Source of the DNA: an uncultured Bacteroidales bacterium
GTDB lineage: Bacteria > Bacteroidota > Bacteroidia > Bacteroidales > Bacteroidaceae
Assembly: GCA_902799685.1 (NCBI GenBank)
Contig: CADCBO010000019.1
Span: 1 to 46,380 of the forward strand
Reading direction: 5' to 3'
Length of the DNA: 46,380 bases
Under the pieces are notes generated by a model that saw only the letters and a program-made list of their open reading frames with translations, had not been told where the DNA came from and made no database searches. Made by a program: the position numbers and the translations under genes. Positions 26,046 to 33,955 of the stretch are shown piece after piece. The first letter of the stretch is position 1. Every line of letters starts with the position of its first letter.

Positions 26046-26159
26046 ATGAAAAGAATCTTTTTTCTTATATATTTACTGATTGCTGCAGGTTTTCTGTTCC
26101 TGTCATCGTGCGGCGACAAGTCAACGGACCCTGTAATTGAAGAGTCAAGCAACGCTTGA
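26046..26159 (+). pseudogene. Truncated lipoprotein leader (37 codons)
   Basis: The frame encodes a complete lipoprotein signal (AAGFLFLSSC) followed by GDKSTDPVIEESSNA and a stop. The part after the Cys closely matches the start of mature lipoprotein 1 (SSCGDKDSDAVIE). It therefore looks like the 5' stump of a fourth FISUMP lipoprotein whose body was lost or replaced. Lipoprotein 2 begins 36 bases later with its own leader. It might still be translated as a lipopeptide or act as a leader for the next gene. Confidence 0.7.
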
Positions 26160-26194
26160 TATAAAGCGTATTACGGAATAAAGAACTAAGCGAT

Positions 26195-27613
26195 ATGAAA
26201 CATTTTTCTATCTTGGCAACAATTGCAATCTCACTGATTGCCGTGTTATCATGCACAAAAGATGATGCGGATAATATATCTTTAGCAACCAAATCAATTG
26301 TTGTGGATCAATGTTCCACATCGTCTTTCACTGCAAATATAACCGGCCATTTTGTTGAAGTTGACAAGGCTGACCTGGCTCTTGGCAAGCGTGGCCTGTT
26401 CTATTGCCTTAAGACTGCCGATGCGGAGAAGCTGTTCAACTCATGGCTGGAAGGGAATGACAATCCGGGGTGTATGATGCTTGACCGGGTGACTGTAGAA
26501 AGCGAGACCATGCGCTGCACCCTTACCGGCCTTTATCCTGACACTGAATACAACTATTGCCTTTATCTGCAAAAAAAAGACGGGACCCGTGAGATAAGTG
26601 CCGTATCATCATTCAGGACACTGCCATTCAATCCTGACATAAGTGAGGTTGCATTTAATGGAATCCAGTGTTTTTTGGCTTTTGCCGAAGGCCGTATTGT
26701 TATCAACGTAAAGGATGCCACCAATTGCGAGACTGGAATTATTGTTTCCGGTCAGAATGACTGCAATATCAATAACTCCACCGCATATAGCTGCAATATA
26801 GAAGATGACGATATGGTCAGGGCAAGGATAAGTGACCTTGAATCCAGCAAGGATTATTATTGTCGCTTATATGTAAAGTATCTTGTCTCTTCCGGCCAGT
26901 CTGAATACGTGTATGGCCCGGAAAAGGTTTTCAGGACCAAGGACTTCCAGCAAATGGCGGTTGACCTGGGTCTGCCCAGCGGACTGCTTTGGGCAACATG
27001 TAACGTGGGGGCAGAAAATCCGGAGGATTATGGTGACTATTATGCATGGGGCGAGACCGAGACATATTACGAGCCCGGCTATGCACAGGTAAAGGAAGAT
27101 GTCATTTGGAAGCCAGGCAAATCAGCAGGATACGATTGGTCAAGCTACTGGTATTGCGACGACGGTAAACATGACAGGCTGACCAAATACTGCACTAATA
27201 GTAATCTAGGTTTTAGCGGCTTTACCGACAACAAGACTGTTCTTGACCCGGACGATGACGCTGCCCATGTGAGATGGGGCGGCGGTTGGCGCATGCCCAC
27301 AGTTGAAGAGTTGGATGAGCTGAACAATCCTGACTACTGTACCTGGACATGGACAACTCTGAACGGCGTAAAGGGATACAGTGTAACAAGCAAGATGTCT
27401 GGTTATACTGACCGTTCCATATTCCTGCCTGCTGCCGGGAATCGCAGCGGGACGAACCTTTATGATTGTGGTGATTCTGGTGACTACGGGGCAAGCTCGC
27501 TTCACACATCTTGGTCAAGCTCCGCGAAGGACTTCGTATTTGGCTCTGACTACCACCGCACATCTTGGAATGGTCGCTGCAATGGTCATTCCGTTCGTCC
27601 CGTGTACCAATAG
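26195..27613 (+). CDS. FISUMP-domain surface lipoprotein 2
   Basis: This 472-residue lipoprotein (signal to Cys20, AVLSC) has the same plan as lipoprotein 1: FnIII-like N-terminal domains (FTANITGHFVEVDKADLALGK, DTEYNYCLYLQ) and a C-terminal FISUMP domain. It is the most canonical of the three: AVDLGLPSGLLWATCNVG, DYYAWGETE, WGGGWRMPTVEEL, IFLPAAGNR, SWSSS and HSVRPV are all present. It should be displayed on the outer membrane. No promoter box of its own is visible in the 35-base gap, so it may be read from upstream. Confidence 0.9.
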   Translation: MKHFSILATIAISLIAVLSCTKDDADNISLATKSIVVDQCSTSSFTANITGHFVEVDKADLALGKRGLFYCLKTADAEKLFNSWLEGNDNPGCMMLDRVTVESETMRCTLTGLYPDTEYNYCLYLQKKDGTREISAVSSFRTLPFNPDISEVAFNGIQCFLAFAEGRIVINVKDATNCETGIIVSGQNDCNINNSTAYSCNIEDDDMVRARISDLESSKDYYCRLYVKYLVSSGQSEYVYGPEKVFRTKDFQQMAVDLGLPSGLLWATCNVGAENPEDYGDYYAWGETETYYEPGYAQVKEDVIWKPGKSAGYDWSSYWYCDDGKHDRLTKYCTNSNLGFSGFTDNKTVLDPDDDAAHVRWGGGWRMPTVEELDELNNPDYCTWTWTTLNGVKGYSVTSKMSGYTDRSIFLPAAGNRSGTNLYDCGDSGDYGASSLHTSWSSSAKDFVFGSDYHRTSWNGRCNGHSVRPVYQ

Positions 27614-27660
27614 TATGAAGATAAAGAATTGCTGAGACTCTAAGATTGGGGACAGTTAAT

Positions 27661-27701
27661 ATAGGGCGGGCTTCGGTAATCCGGAATTCGCCCTATGTTT
27701 T
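27661..27701 (+). terminator. Intrinsic terminator after lipoprotein 2
   Basis: ATAGGGCG pairs with CGCCCTAT, with an inner pairing around TTCGGTAATCCGGAA, followed by GTTTTAA. The T run is short. A stretch ATTGGGGACAG just upstream (about 27644) resembles part of the type A palindromes. Confidence 0.7.
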
Positions 27702-27718
27702 AATACAGCAACCCTATC

Positions 27719-27778
27719 ATTTGTCCCGTTTTTGTCCCATCTGCTTTTTGCTTTTTTATAGGTGAATACATATTTTTG
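27719..27778 (+). promoter_or_regulatory. Promoter with tandem TTTGTCCC operator, before regulator 2
   Basis: Two TTTGTCCC half-sites lie at 27720-27727 and 27731-27738, one helical turn (11 bases) apart. The -7 box TATTTTTG is at 27771-27778. The 22 bases 27719-27740 recur without a change before lipoprotein 3. Confidence 0.75.
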
Positions 27779-27798
27779 CCGATATACGCAGAAAAAAT

Positions 27799-29394
27799 AT
27801 GGGTAATAACAGGTTGATAGGTTTTCTGGTAGCGGTGTCGTGTGCTTGGGTGATGGCCTCCTGCGGCGGGCGCGGAAGCCTTCGTCATGTGGAGTCGTTG
27901 GTGGAGACTGACCCTAAGGCGGCGGATTCCATACTGGCTTCTATGTCCGAGCCTGTTTCCCGTAGTGAACGTGCCTGGTATGCGGTGCTGAAGTCTCTGG
28001 TTGACTACAGGAATGAAAAGAGTTTCAAATCTGACAGCCTGATACGTACTGCCACAGAATATTATGGTTCCCAACACAAAGGTTACCGGGCAGCTGTGGC
28101 CTGGTACTCGCAAGGATGCGTCTATAGCAGAATGAAAAAAGATTTTGGGGCCATCCATGCTTTTATCAAGGCAAAGGACCTGTTCCCCGATACTCTGGTG
28201 CGGTATTATGCGCTTACTGAATACGAGTTGGGTAAGAGATACTTGAACAGGAATATGTTCAATTTGGCAATGGAGCAACTTATGTGCAGCAGGATCAATA
28301 CTGACCGGCTGCAGGATTCTGTCACATCCTATTGGGCAAACGTCAGTTTGTTTAGTTGTGCGTTTCAACTTGGGCAGAACCGTGTTTCAGACAGCATATT
28401 CAATACAATAGTGGTAAGAAATGAAAGATATGTCCATGAATTCCAGTTGGACGATCCGTTGTATGAAGGAAGTGGGGAAAGGCATTTCACTATAGGTGTT
28501 AAAGATGACTTTACTCTGTCAGAAGAGGCTGGTTACGCGTATAAGGCATCATTCTATTTCTCCAAAGAGAATTATGATTCTGCTTACTGTTATTATATGA
28601 AATCAATGGATAACACGACATATCCGTACGGAAGGCAGATACTGGCCAATAAACTTGCAAGGGTGTCCATAATGATGAACAACCAGGATAAAGCCATCTA
28701 TTGGCATGATTATTACGCCCGACTGTCCGATTCCATAAGGATTGTCGAGAAAACTGATGCCAAGGATATTGCCGACCTGCAGATTATCCACGGTCAGGAA
28801 CTGACCGAGGAGAGGATGCAGAACAGGCACAAACGCTTCATGATACTTGGCATATCATCAATGCTCTTGCTTGTGGCTTTGACGTTCCTGGCCTATATGT
28901 TGTTCAAGAACAGGGAAAAGAAAAGGATTATCCGCAGGCAGCAGGAATTGCTTAATATGGAGCAGGAGATACGCAAGGGGAGTATCGCTATCCTGGAAAC
29001 TCAGGTAAGGGAGCAGTCGCACACCAATCCGCAGGCACGTACGGCATTGCTTAATCTGTATGCGCACAGATTAAGGACGGGCGGTGACTATTTCCGTAAG
29101 ACAACTGAATATAAGAGCCTGTTGTCGGCTGCATCGGGCGCCAGTCTGAGTGCCGAAGAAAAGACTTCTTTGATGGCCGCATTGGAGCAGTCATTCGGCG
29201 ATTCCATTGTTGATATGCAGACGGAATATCCGGGTTTGGACAAGGAGGAATCGCTGACCCTGATATTGTCATCGCTTGGTTTCAAGAACGAACTGATTGC
29301 AGAACTGTTCGGCAATGTCACAGCCGAAGCTATCCGTAAAAGGAAGTACAGGTTCGGTAAGTCTAACCCCGATTTCTTTGAATTGTTCCGCTAA
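27799..29394 (+). CDS. Membrane-spanning TPR regulator 2 with C-terminal helix-turn-helix
   Basis: The 531-residue paralogue of the protein at 23538 has a lipoprotein-type signal (Cys22, MASCG) and a TPR region (about 30-335) with shared blocks such as VETDPKAADSILASM and ATEYYGSQHKGY. A membrane helix lies at about 346-368, followed by a basic and coiled-coil stretch (KKRIIRRQQELLNMEQEI). The C-terminal helix-turn-helix is at about 488-516 (ILSSLGFKNELIAELFG, then EAIRKRKYRFG). The first TPR part is most similar to regulator 1 while the middle differs, as expected if each senses a different signal. Its promoter shares an exact operator-like box with lipoprotein 3, so autoregulation plus control of that gene is the likeliest role (inferred). 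Confidence 0.82.
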   Translation: MGNNRLIGFLVAVSCAWVMASCGGRGSLRHVESLVETDPKAADSILASMSEPVSRSERAWYAVLKSLVDYRNEKSFKSDSLIRTATEYYGSQHKGYRAAVAWYSQGCVYSRMKKDFGAIHAFIKAKDLFPDTLVRYYALTEYELGKRYLNRNMFNLAMEQLMCSRINTDRLQDSVTSYWANVSLFSCAFQLGQNRVSDSIFNTIVVRNERYVHEFQLDDPLYEGSGERHFTIGVKDDFTLSEEAGYAYKASFYFSKENYDSAYCYYMKSMDNTTYPYGRQILANKLARVSIMMNNQDKAIYWHDYYARLSDSIRIVEKTDAKDIADLQIIHGQELTEERMQNRHKRFMILGISSMLLLVALTFLAYMLFKNREKKRIIRRQQELLNMEQEIRKGSIAILETQVREQSHTNPQARTALLNLYAHRLRTGGDYFRKTTEYKSLLSAASGASLSAEEKTSLMAALEQSFGDSIVDMQTEYPGLDKEESLTLILSSLGFKNELIAELFGNVTAEAIRKRKYRFGKSNPDFFELFR

Positions 29395-29434
29395 CCGCGA
29401 GCGCAATAAAACGCTCATTTTCAATACAAATCCC

Positions 29435-29494
29435 ATTTGTCCCGTTTTTGTCCCATGCCTTGTGGGGGCATTACCGTAATAAACCTGTATATTG
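29435..29494 (+). promoter_or_regulatory. Promoter with tandem TTTGTCCC operator, before lipoprotein 3
   Basis: The 22 bases 29435-29456 are identical to 27719-27740, with TTTGTCCC half-sites 11 bases apart. A -7-like TATATTG follows at 29488-29494, 31 bases downstream, compared with 30 at the other site. The flanking sequence is different, so the identity is confined to the box. Confidence 0.75.
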
Positions 29495-29562
29495 CGGTCA
29501 ATAATTTGTTTCGTATTATTATTATTATTATTTATGGGCGAAACAGTATGAATATACATGGT

Positions 29563-30957
29563 ATGAATAGAAAGGAAAGAAAAATGTTCATCGCACTTGC
29601 GATGTTTGTTTTGTTGTTTGCTTCGTGCGATGGTGATAAACCGGGAGATCCGGAAGTTGAGACTTCGGATGAAGTGCTGTTAGGAAGTGTCAAGACTACT
29701 GCTTTTTCGGCTTCTATCAGTGGTTCGTTCAATGGTATTTCCAAGGTTGACCTTGCGCTGGGTAAAAGTGGCGTGCTCTATTGCCCTAAGTCAGATGATG
29801 CTGCATCTAAATTCAAGTCCTGGCTTGACGGTAATGACAATCCGGATTGCATTGTATCTACCAATGGTGTTATTCAGGTCAATGAGTATAAAGGCGTTAT
29901 AACAAATCTTTATCCTGAAACAGAGTATGACTATTGCCTGTTTCTTCAGAGTCAGGATTCAAAGACAAGAAAAATCAGCAGCATATCTACATTCACTACC
30001 GGCAGTTTTAATCCGGTGATTAAGGCTATTGATGAATGTATCGGATTATATGTGGGTGTTCTGGTAACTTTTGAAAAGGTTGAAATGAATGAATTGGATG
30101 AATCCGGTTGCACAATCGGGTTGCTGGTATCGGAGAAATCGGGAGGTGTGGCAGGTCCCGGATCTACATTGACACCGCTTAATGGAAATGTCCAGTATTA
30201 TGAAGAGTGGAGTAATCGATATACCATGACTGGATATGGTGTGAAACCGGATAACAGTTACTATTGCCGTATTTACGTAAAGTATAAAGACCAGGATGGC
30301 AACGATGCGTACAAGTATGGGCCGGAGAAGTCATTTTCTGCAAGATCTTCTGAGATGCTTATTATAGATTTGGACCTGCCAAGCGGAATAAAGTGGGCGC
30401 AATGCGATCTTGGTGAAACGGGTGTTCGTGCGATATCGGATGAGGGTTATCAGTATTTTCGTTGGGGATCGTTGAAAATGTTCAATGGAAATAGGAATGT
30501 GTCTGCAAACAAGGGCCAGTATGAGTACTGGGATGAAGCCAGCAAAAGTTATATGAATATAGGTGATGATATAAAGAATACGGAATATGATGCTGCTCAT
30601 ATAATGCTGGGTGGAAAATGGAGAATGCCTACTAAAGCCGAGGTTCAGGAGTTAATAGATAATACTACTATCCATACCTGGGGTGTAGGAAGTGAATCTT
30701 CAACTGAAGGCAAAAAGAGAGGAAGCGGTTGGCGCATGACACGTAGAATCGGTGATAAAGAAATATCTGTATCATTTGTTATTGGAATAGGTGGTTTCTG
30801 GACTAGTACATATGAAGATGGCTATCCTGTGGCTTTTGATTTTACTCCGGATTCCTATAATGATGGATATGCAGTTGGCGGAAGTATGATTTTTGTGACT
30901 GGGCTGGGAGGAGAATATGCAAGGCATATCCGTCCGGTCTGGGATCCGAACATGTAA
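29563..30957 (+). CDS. FISUMP-domain surface lipoprotein 3
   Basis: ATG 29563 gives 464 residues with a lipoprotein signal ending at Cys22 (LLFASC); ATG 29548 is an alternative start. The protein follows lipoproteins 1 and 2 domain by domain: FSASISGSFNGISKVDLALGK, PETEYDYCLFLQ, then the FISUMP part with DLDLPSGIKWAQCDLG, GGKWRMPTKAEVQELI, FWTSTYEDG and the end HIRPVWDP. It is closer to lipoprotein 1 than to 2, both lacking the usual WGE block and having instead WGSM or WGSL. Surface exposure is expected; the ligand is unknown. Confidence 0.88.
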   Translation: MNRKERKMFIALAMFVLLFASCDGDKPGDPEVETSDEVLLGSVKTTAFSASISGSFNGISKVDLALGKSGVLYCPKSDDAASKFKSWLDGNDNPDCIVSTNGVIQVNEYKGVITNLYPETEYDYCLFLQSQDSKTRKISSISTFTTGSFNPVIKAIDECIGLYVGVLVTFEKVEMNELDESGCTIGLLVSEKSGGVAGPGSTLTPLNGNVQYYEEWSNRYTMTGYGVKPDNSYYCRIYVKYKDQDGNDAYKYGPEKSFSARSSEMLIIDLDLPSGIKWAQCDLGETGVRAISDEGYQYFRWGSLKMFNGNRNVSANKGQYEYWDEASKSYMNIGDDIKNTEYDAAHIMLGGKWRMPTKAEVQELIDNTTIHTWGVGSESSTEGKKRGSGWRMTRRIGDKEISVSFVIGIGGFWTSTYEDGYPVAFDFTPDSYNDGYAVGGSMIFVTGLGGEYARHIRPVWDPNM

Positions 30958-30997
30958 ATAGACGGATTTGGGATTTAACGTATTGCTATTATTTACT

Positions 30998-31005
30998 TAC
31001 CTTTG
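30998..31005 (+). promoter_or_regulatory. -7 box of the MG2-like gene
   Basis: TACCTTTG matches the consensus exactly, 30 bases before ATG 31036. Confidence 0.65.
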
Positions 31006-31035
31006 AGAATTTGATAATCAGTTGATTTTCTGCTT

Positions 31036-33735
31036 ATGAGAAAGACTTGGCTGTTTGCTTTTGCTATGCTTGCGGCGCTTGGCCAGGTCAGGGCCGATAG
31101 CAATGCGATGATGCGGTTTGCCGGGAACATTCACCAGTTCAACCAGCTGTTCCCGCAGGAGAAGGTATATCTGCAGTTTGACAATACCGCTTATTTTGAG
31201 GGCGATGACATCTGGTTCAAGGCGTTTGTAGTCAAGTCTTCAACCTTGGGCAGGACAGAATCCGGTGTGCTTTATGTGGACCTTCTGTCAGCGGACGGGG
31301 TACTGTTGCAGCAGCAGAAAATCAAGATTGTGGCCGGTCAAGCCGACGGGCGCATACAACTGGTGGATTACGCTACAGAGCAGGCGCGTAAATTGCGTGG
31401 CGTGCGTCCTTACCCCAGTGGATATTATGAGGTTAGGGCATACACCCAGTATATGCTTAACTTTGATCCGGGCATAATTTTCTCTCGTGTCCTGCCGGTT
31501 TATCAGACTCCGGAGCAGGAGGGAAACTACAGCAACCCGGTCATAGCATGGGATTCAATCGCTTTCAAAAAGAGCCGCCAGCATCAGGAGAAAGTACGTA
31601 ATGTGAACGTTCAGTTCTTCCCCGAGGGCGGCAACATGGTGCGTGACCTTCCGTGCCGTGTGGCTTTCAAGGCCACAGACGGTAACGGGGCTGGAATTAA
31701 AGGTACTCTTACTGTTCAGCTGGATGATGGCAGTAAGGTCGTTAAAGAGAGCGGTCATGAGGGTATGGGCTCATTTGATTTCACGCCAGGCCGTAAACAG
31801 GTTTACGCCACGTTTGAACACGGAGGCAAGAACTATAGGGTAAAGTTGCCTGAGGTACAAGGCAGTGGCTATACCATGATGGTACATATGGATGACCGTA
31901 ATGAGAGCCTGAATCTGGCGGTTAACCGCTCGCTTTCACGTCGGGAGGGAACCATAGGAATGACTGTGACCTGTAGGGGTGAGCTGATTATGTTCCAGGA
32001 ACTGGCTATGGACGGCAGCGATGGCAAGTTCTCTTTTGACATAGACAAATGGCCTGCAGGCGTATGCCGCATAGTGCTGTTTACGGACCAAGGTGAAGTG
32101 TTGGCAGCGCGTAGTGTCTATAACGGTAACCTTAAGTATGTAGCACCTGTAATAGACGTTAAAGCAGACAAACAGCGTTATGACGCTTTCGGTAAGATGC
32201 ATCTCTCTTTCCAACTTAAGGGTAAGGATGGTAAGCCGATACGTGACCGTTTCTGCATATCGGTACGTGATGCTGGCGACTACGGCACACAGTATGCCGA
32301 TAACCTGCTTACGGATTTCCTGCTTACATCGGACCTTAAGGGCTTCATACACAATCCGTCATACTATTTCGAATCATCGGACAATGAGCACCTTCGCAAT
32401 CTGGACCTTCTGTGTATGGTGCAGGGCTGGGAGCGCTATGAGTGGGATTATATGACCGACAACAAGGCGTTTCAGGAGACACACCGTATGGAAACCGGCT
32501 TGAGTTTGAACGGAATGATAACGACTAACCATATAATTTTAAAAGACTTTGCTAAGGATAAAATAAAGGTATATGTGGCACTTTCTCCCCGTACCGGCGA
32601 ATATGTGGAATACGGGCAATATATTACAGATAAGAATGGTTATTTTGGGTTTGATACACGGGAGTTTTATGGTAAGGTGGATGTGACCATGCGTCTTACC
32701 AAAGCTAAAGATAGTTATGAACCACGTGCTAAAATACTTATGCAGCGCGCCCAGCTACCGGAAGCAAGGGTGCTCAGCAAGCAAGAGCTATTGCCATGGT
32801 GGTCAGCTAGGATTCCAACAGCCCAGACAACCGCTGCAGAACCTGGCACCACACTCTTTGACTTTCCTGCCGTGATAAATGAGGCTGAGGGCATTACGTT
32901 GCCTGTGGTGAGAATTGACGGCGACCGCAAGTATGTGGATTATTTCACTTTCAAGTCATACGATGTTGAAAAGGATGTGGATTTGGAACTTGATCTTGGA
33001 AAATATTCTACAGATGTTGCAGGCTATCTAATAGACAAGGGATTCTCCGTTTGGTATCCTGTGGAATTAGGTAGTGATTTTACAGAACCGGCTCCTGTCA
33101 GTTTTAATAATGATGAAAATCATTCTTCCGGATACACCTCCAGCAGTATCGTTCCACCGGAATATAATTATTTCGAGCTGAACGACCACAATGTAATGTG
33201 CTATGTCCATGATGACAATATATGCTATACAAGCGGCAAATATTCGCGTCCTTGGAGTATCGACACTCAGGATGTTGAGAGCATCTTGATATTTGATGAT
33301 TTGCACAGTATATCAGAGATAGCAGATTATGCTCCGGAATATTTAGGCTATCTAAGCCGTTACAGAGCAGTACCTTCCCGGCTGCAAAGTAATTCAAGTG
33401 TATTGAGCAAGAAATGGGTGCTTATGGACATAAAGCTTAAGCACAATCATACAATTACAGATACCCCTGACCGTTTCAATCTGGGCAAGAGGGCCACCAC
33501 GATGCAGGGCTTCAGCCAAAGTTATGAATTCTTTGCTCCTGAATATCCCAACGGAGCGATTTTGGGCGATGTTGATTACCGCCGCACCCTCTACTGGAAT
33601 CCCAATGTGATAGCCGATGAGAACGGCCGCGCCGAGATAGAGTTCTACAACAATTCATACAGCACCCGCTTCAACGTAAGCGGCGCCGGCATCACCGCCT
33701 CCGGCATGCCGTACGTTTTGGACAAGGATTTCTAA
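31036..33735 (+). CDS. Large envelope protein with macroglobulin (MG2)-like domains
   Basis: This 899-residue protein has a signal peptide (about 1-20). The start of the mature part (QEKVYLQFDNTAYFEGDDIWFKAFVV, read in two blocks) is the MG2 fold found in alpha-2-macroglobulin relatives and in many Bacteroidota envelope proteins. Several further beta-sandwich segments follow (FFPEGGNMV, then ADKQRYDAFGKMHLSFQLKG). Near residue 745 DTQDVESILIF resembles a degenerate TonB-plug strand, and the C-terminus (EIEFYNNSYSTRFNVSGAG) is another Ig-like domain. There is no thioester motif, so it is not a trapping macroglobulin. A role in substrate capture or outer membrane stability is possible but unproven. 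Confidence 0.75.
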   Translation: MRKTWLFAFAMLAALGQVRADSNAMMRFAGNIHQFNQLFPQEKVYLQFDNTAYFEGDDIWFKAFVVKSSTLGRTESGVLYVDLLSADGVLLQQQKIKIVAGQADGRIQLVDYATEQARKLRGVRPYPSGYYEVRAYTQYMLNFDPGIIFSRVLPVYQTPEQEGNYSNPVIAWDSIAFKKSRQHQEKVRNVNVQFFPEGGNMVRDLPCRVAFKATDGNGAGIKGTLTVQLDDGSKVVKESGHEGMGSFDFTPGRKQVYATFEHGGKNYRVKLPEVQGSGYTMMVHMDDRNESLNLAVNRSLSRREGTIGMTVTCRGELIMFQELAMDGSDGKFSFDIDKWPAGVCRIVLFTDQGEVLAARSVYNGNLKYVAPVIDVKADKQRYDAFGKMHLSFQLKGKDGKPIRDRFCISVRDAGDYGTQYADNLLTDFLLTSDLKGFIHNPSYYFESSDNEHLRNLDLLCMVQGWERYEWDYMTDNKAFQETHRMETGLSLNGMITTNHIILKDFAKDKIKVYVALSPRTGEYVEYGQYITDKNGYFGFDTREFYGKVDVTMRLTKAKDSYEPRAKILMQRAQLPEARVLSKQELLPWWSARIPTAQTTAAEPGTTLFDFPAVINEAEGITLPVVRIDGDRKYVDYFTFKSYDVEKDVDLELDLGKYSTDVAGYLIDKGFSVWYPVELGSDFTEPAPVSFNNDENHSSGYTSSSIVPPEYNYFELNDHNVMCYVHDDNICYTSGKYSRPWSIDTQDVESILIFDDLHSISEIADYAPEYLGYLSRYRAVPSRLQSNSSVLSKKWVLMDIKLKHNHTITDTPDRFNLGKRATTMQGFSQSYEFFAPEYPNGAILGDVDYRRTLYWNPNVIADENGRAEIEFYNNSYSTRFNVSGAGITASGMPYVLDKDF

Positions 33736-33763
33736 AGATAGAAGAAAGGTCTCTAAGCGAGCA

Positions 33764-33896
33764 AAAACTTGAAGGATATAGTATCCAAAACCGTCGCCAC
33801 CCTCGGCGCGTCAGAGGGAGGGGCCCAAAATCTTGATTTTGGGAGGGATAGGCCCTGAAAGGGCCGTAGTTTTGGATACTATATCCTTCAAGTTTT
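33764..33896 (+). repeat. Core-conserved palindromic element, copy 2 (type B)
   Basis: Perfect 28-bp inverted arms lie at 33764-33791 and 33869-33896. The interior holds GAGGGAGGGGCCC, a nested hairpin CCCAAAATC/GATTTTGGG (33824-33843), GGGAGGGATAGG and a small GGCCCT/AGGGCC hairpin, ending in CCGTAGTTTT. These blocks match the copy at 43677-43810. The outer arm sequence (CTTGAAGGATATAG) is unlike that of the other copies, yet pairs perfectly within this copy. The right arm ends 21 bases before the valS -7 box. Confidence 0.88.
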
Positions 33897-33917
33897 CTCT
33901 AAATATGAAAAAAAGAG

Positions 33918-33925
33918 TACCTTTG
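33918..33925 (+). promoter_or_regulatory. -7 box of the valS operon
   Basis: TACCTTTG is identical to the boxes of rpsF and of the gene at 8354, and lies 30 bases before ATG 33956. The -33 region falls in or next to the right arm of the palindrome. Confidence 0.75.
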
Positions 33926-33955
33926 CACCCAATTTAGATATAGAGGTATTTCTTT

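Noticed and set aside
31036-33735. TonB-dependent receptor
   Set aside because: There is no full plug domain or long beta-barrel; only one short plug-like strand near residue 745, so the MG2-like description fits better.
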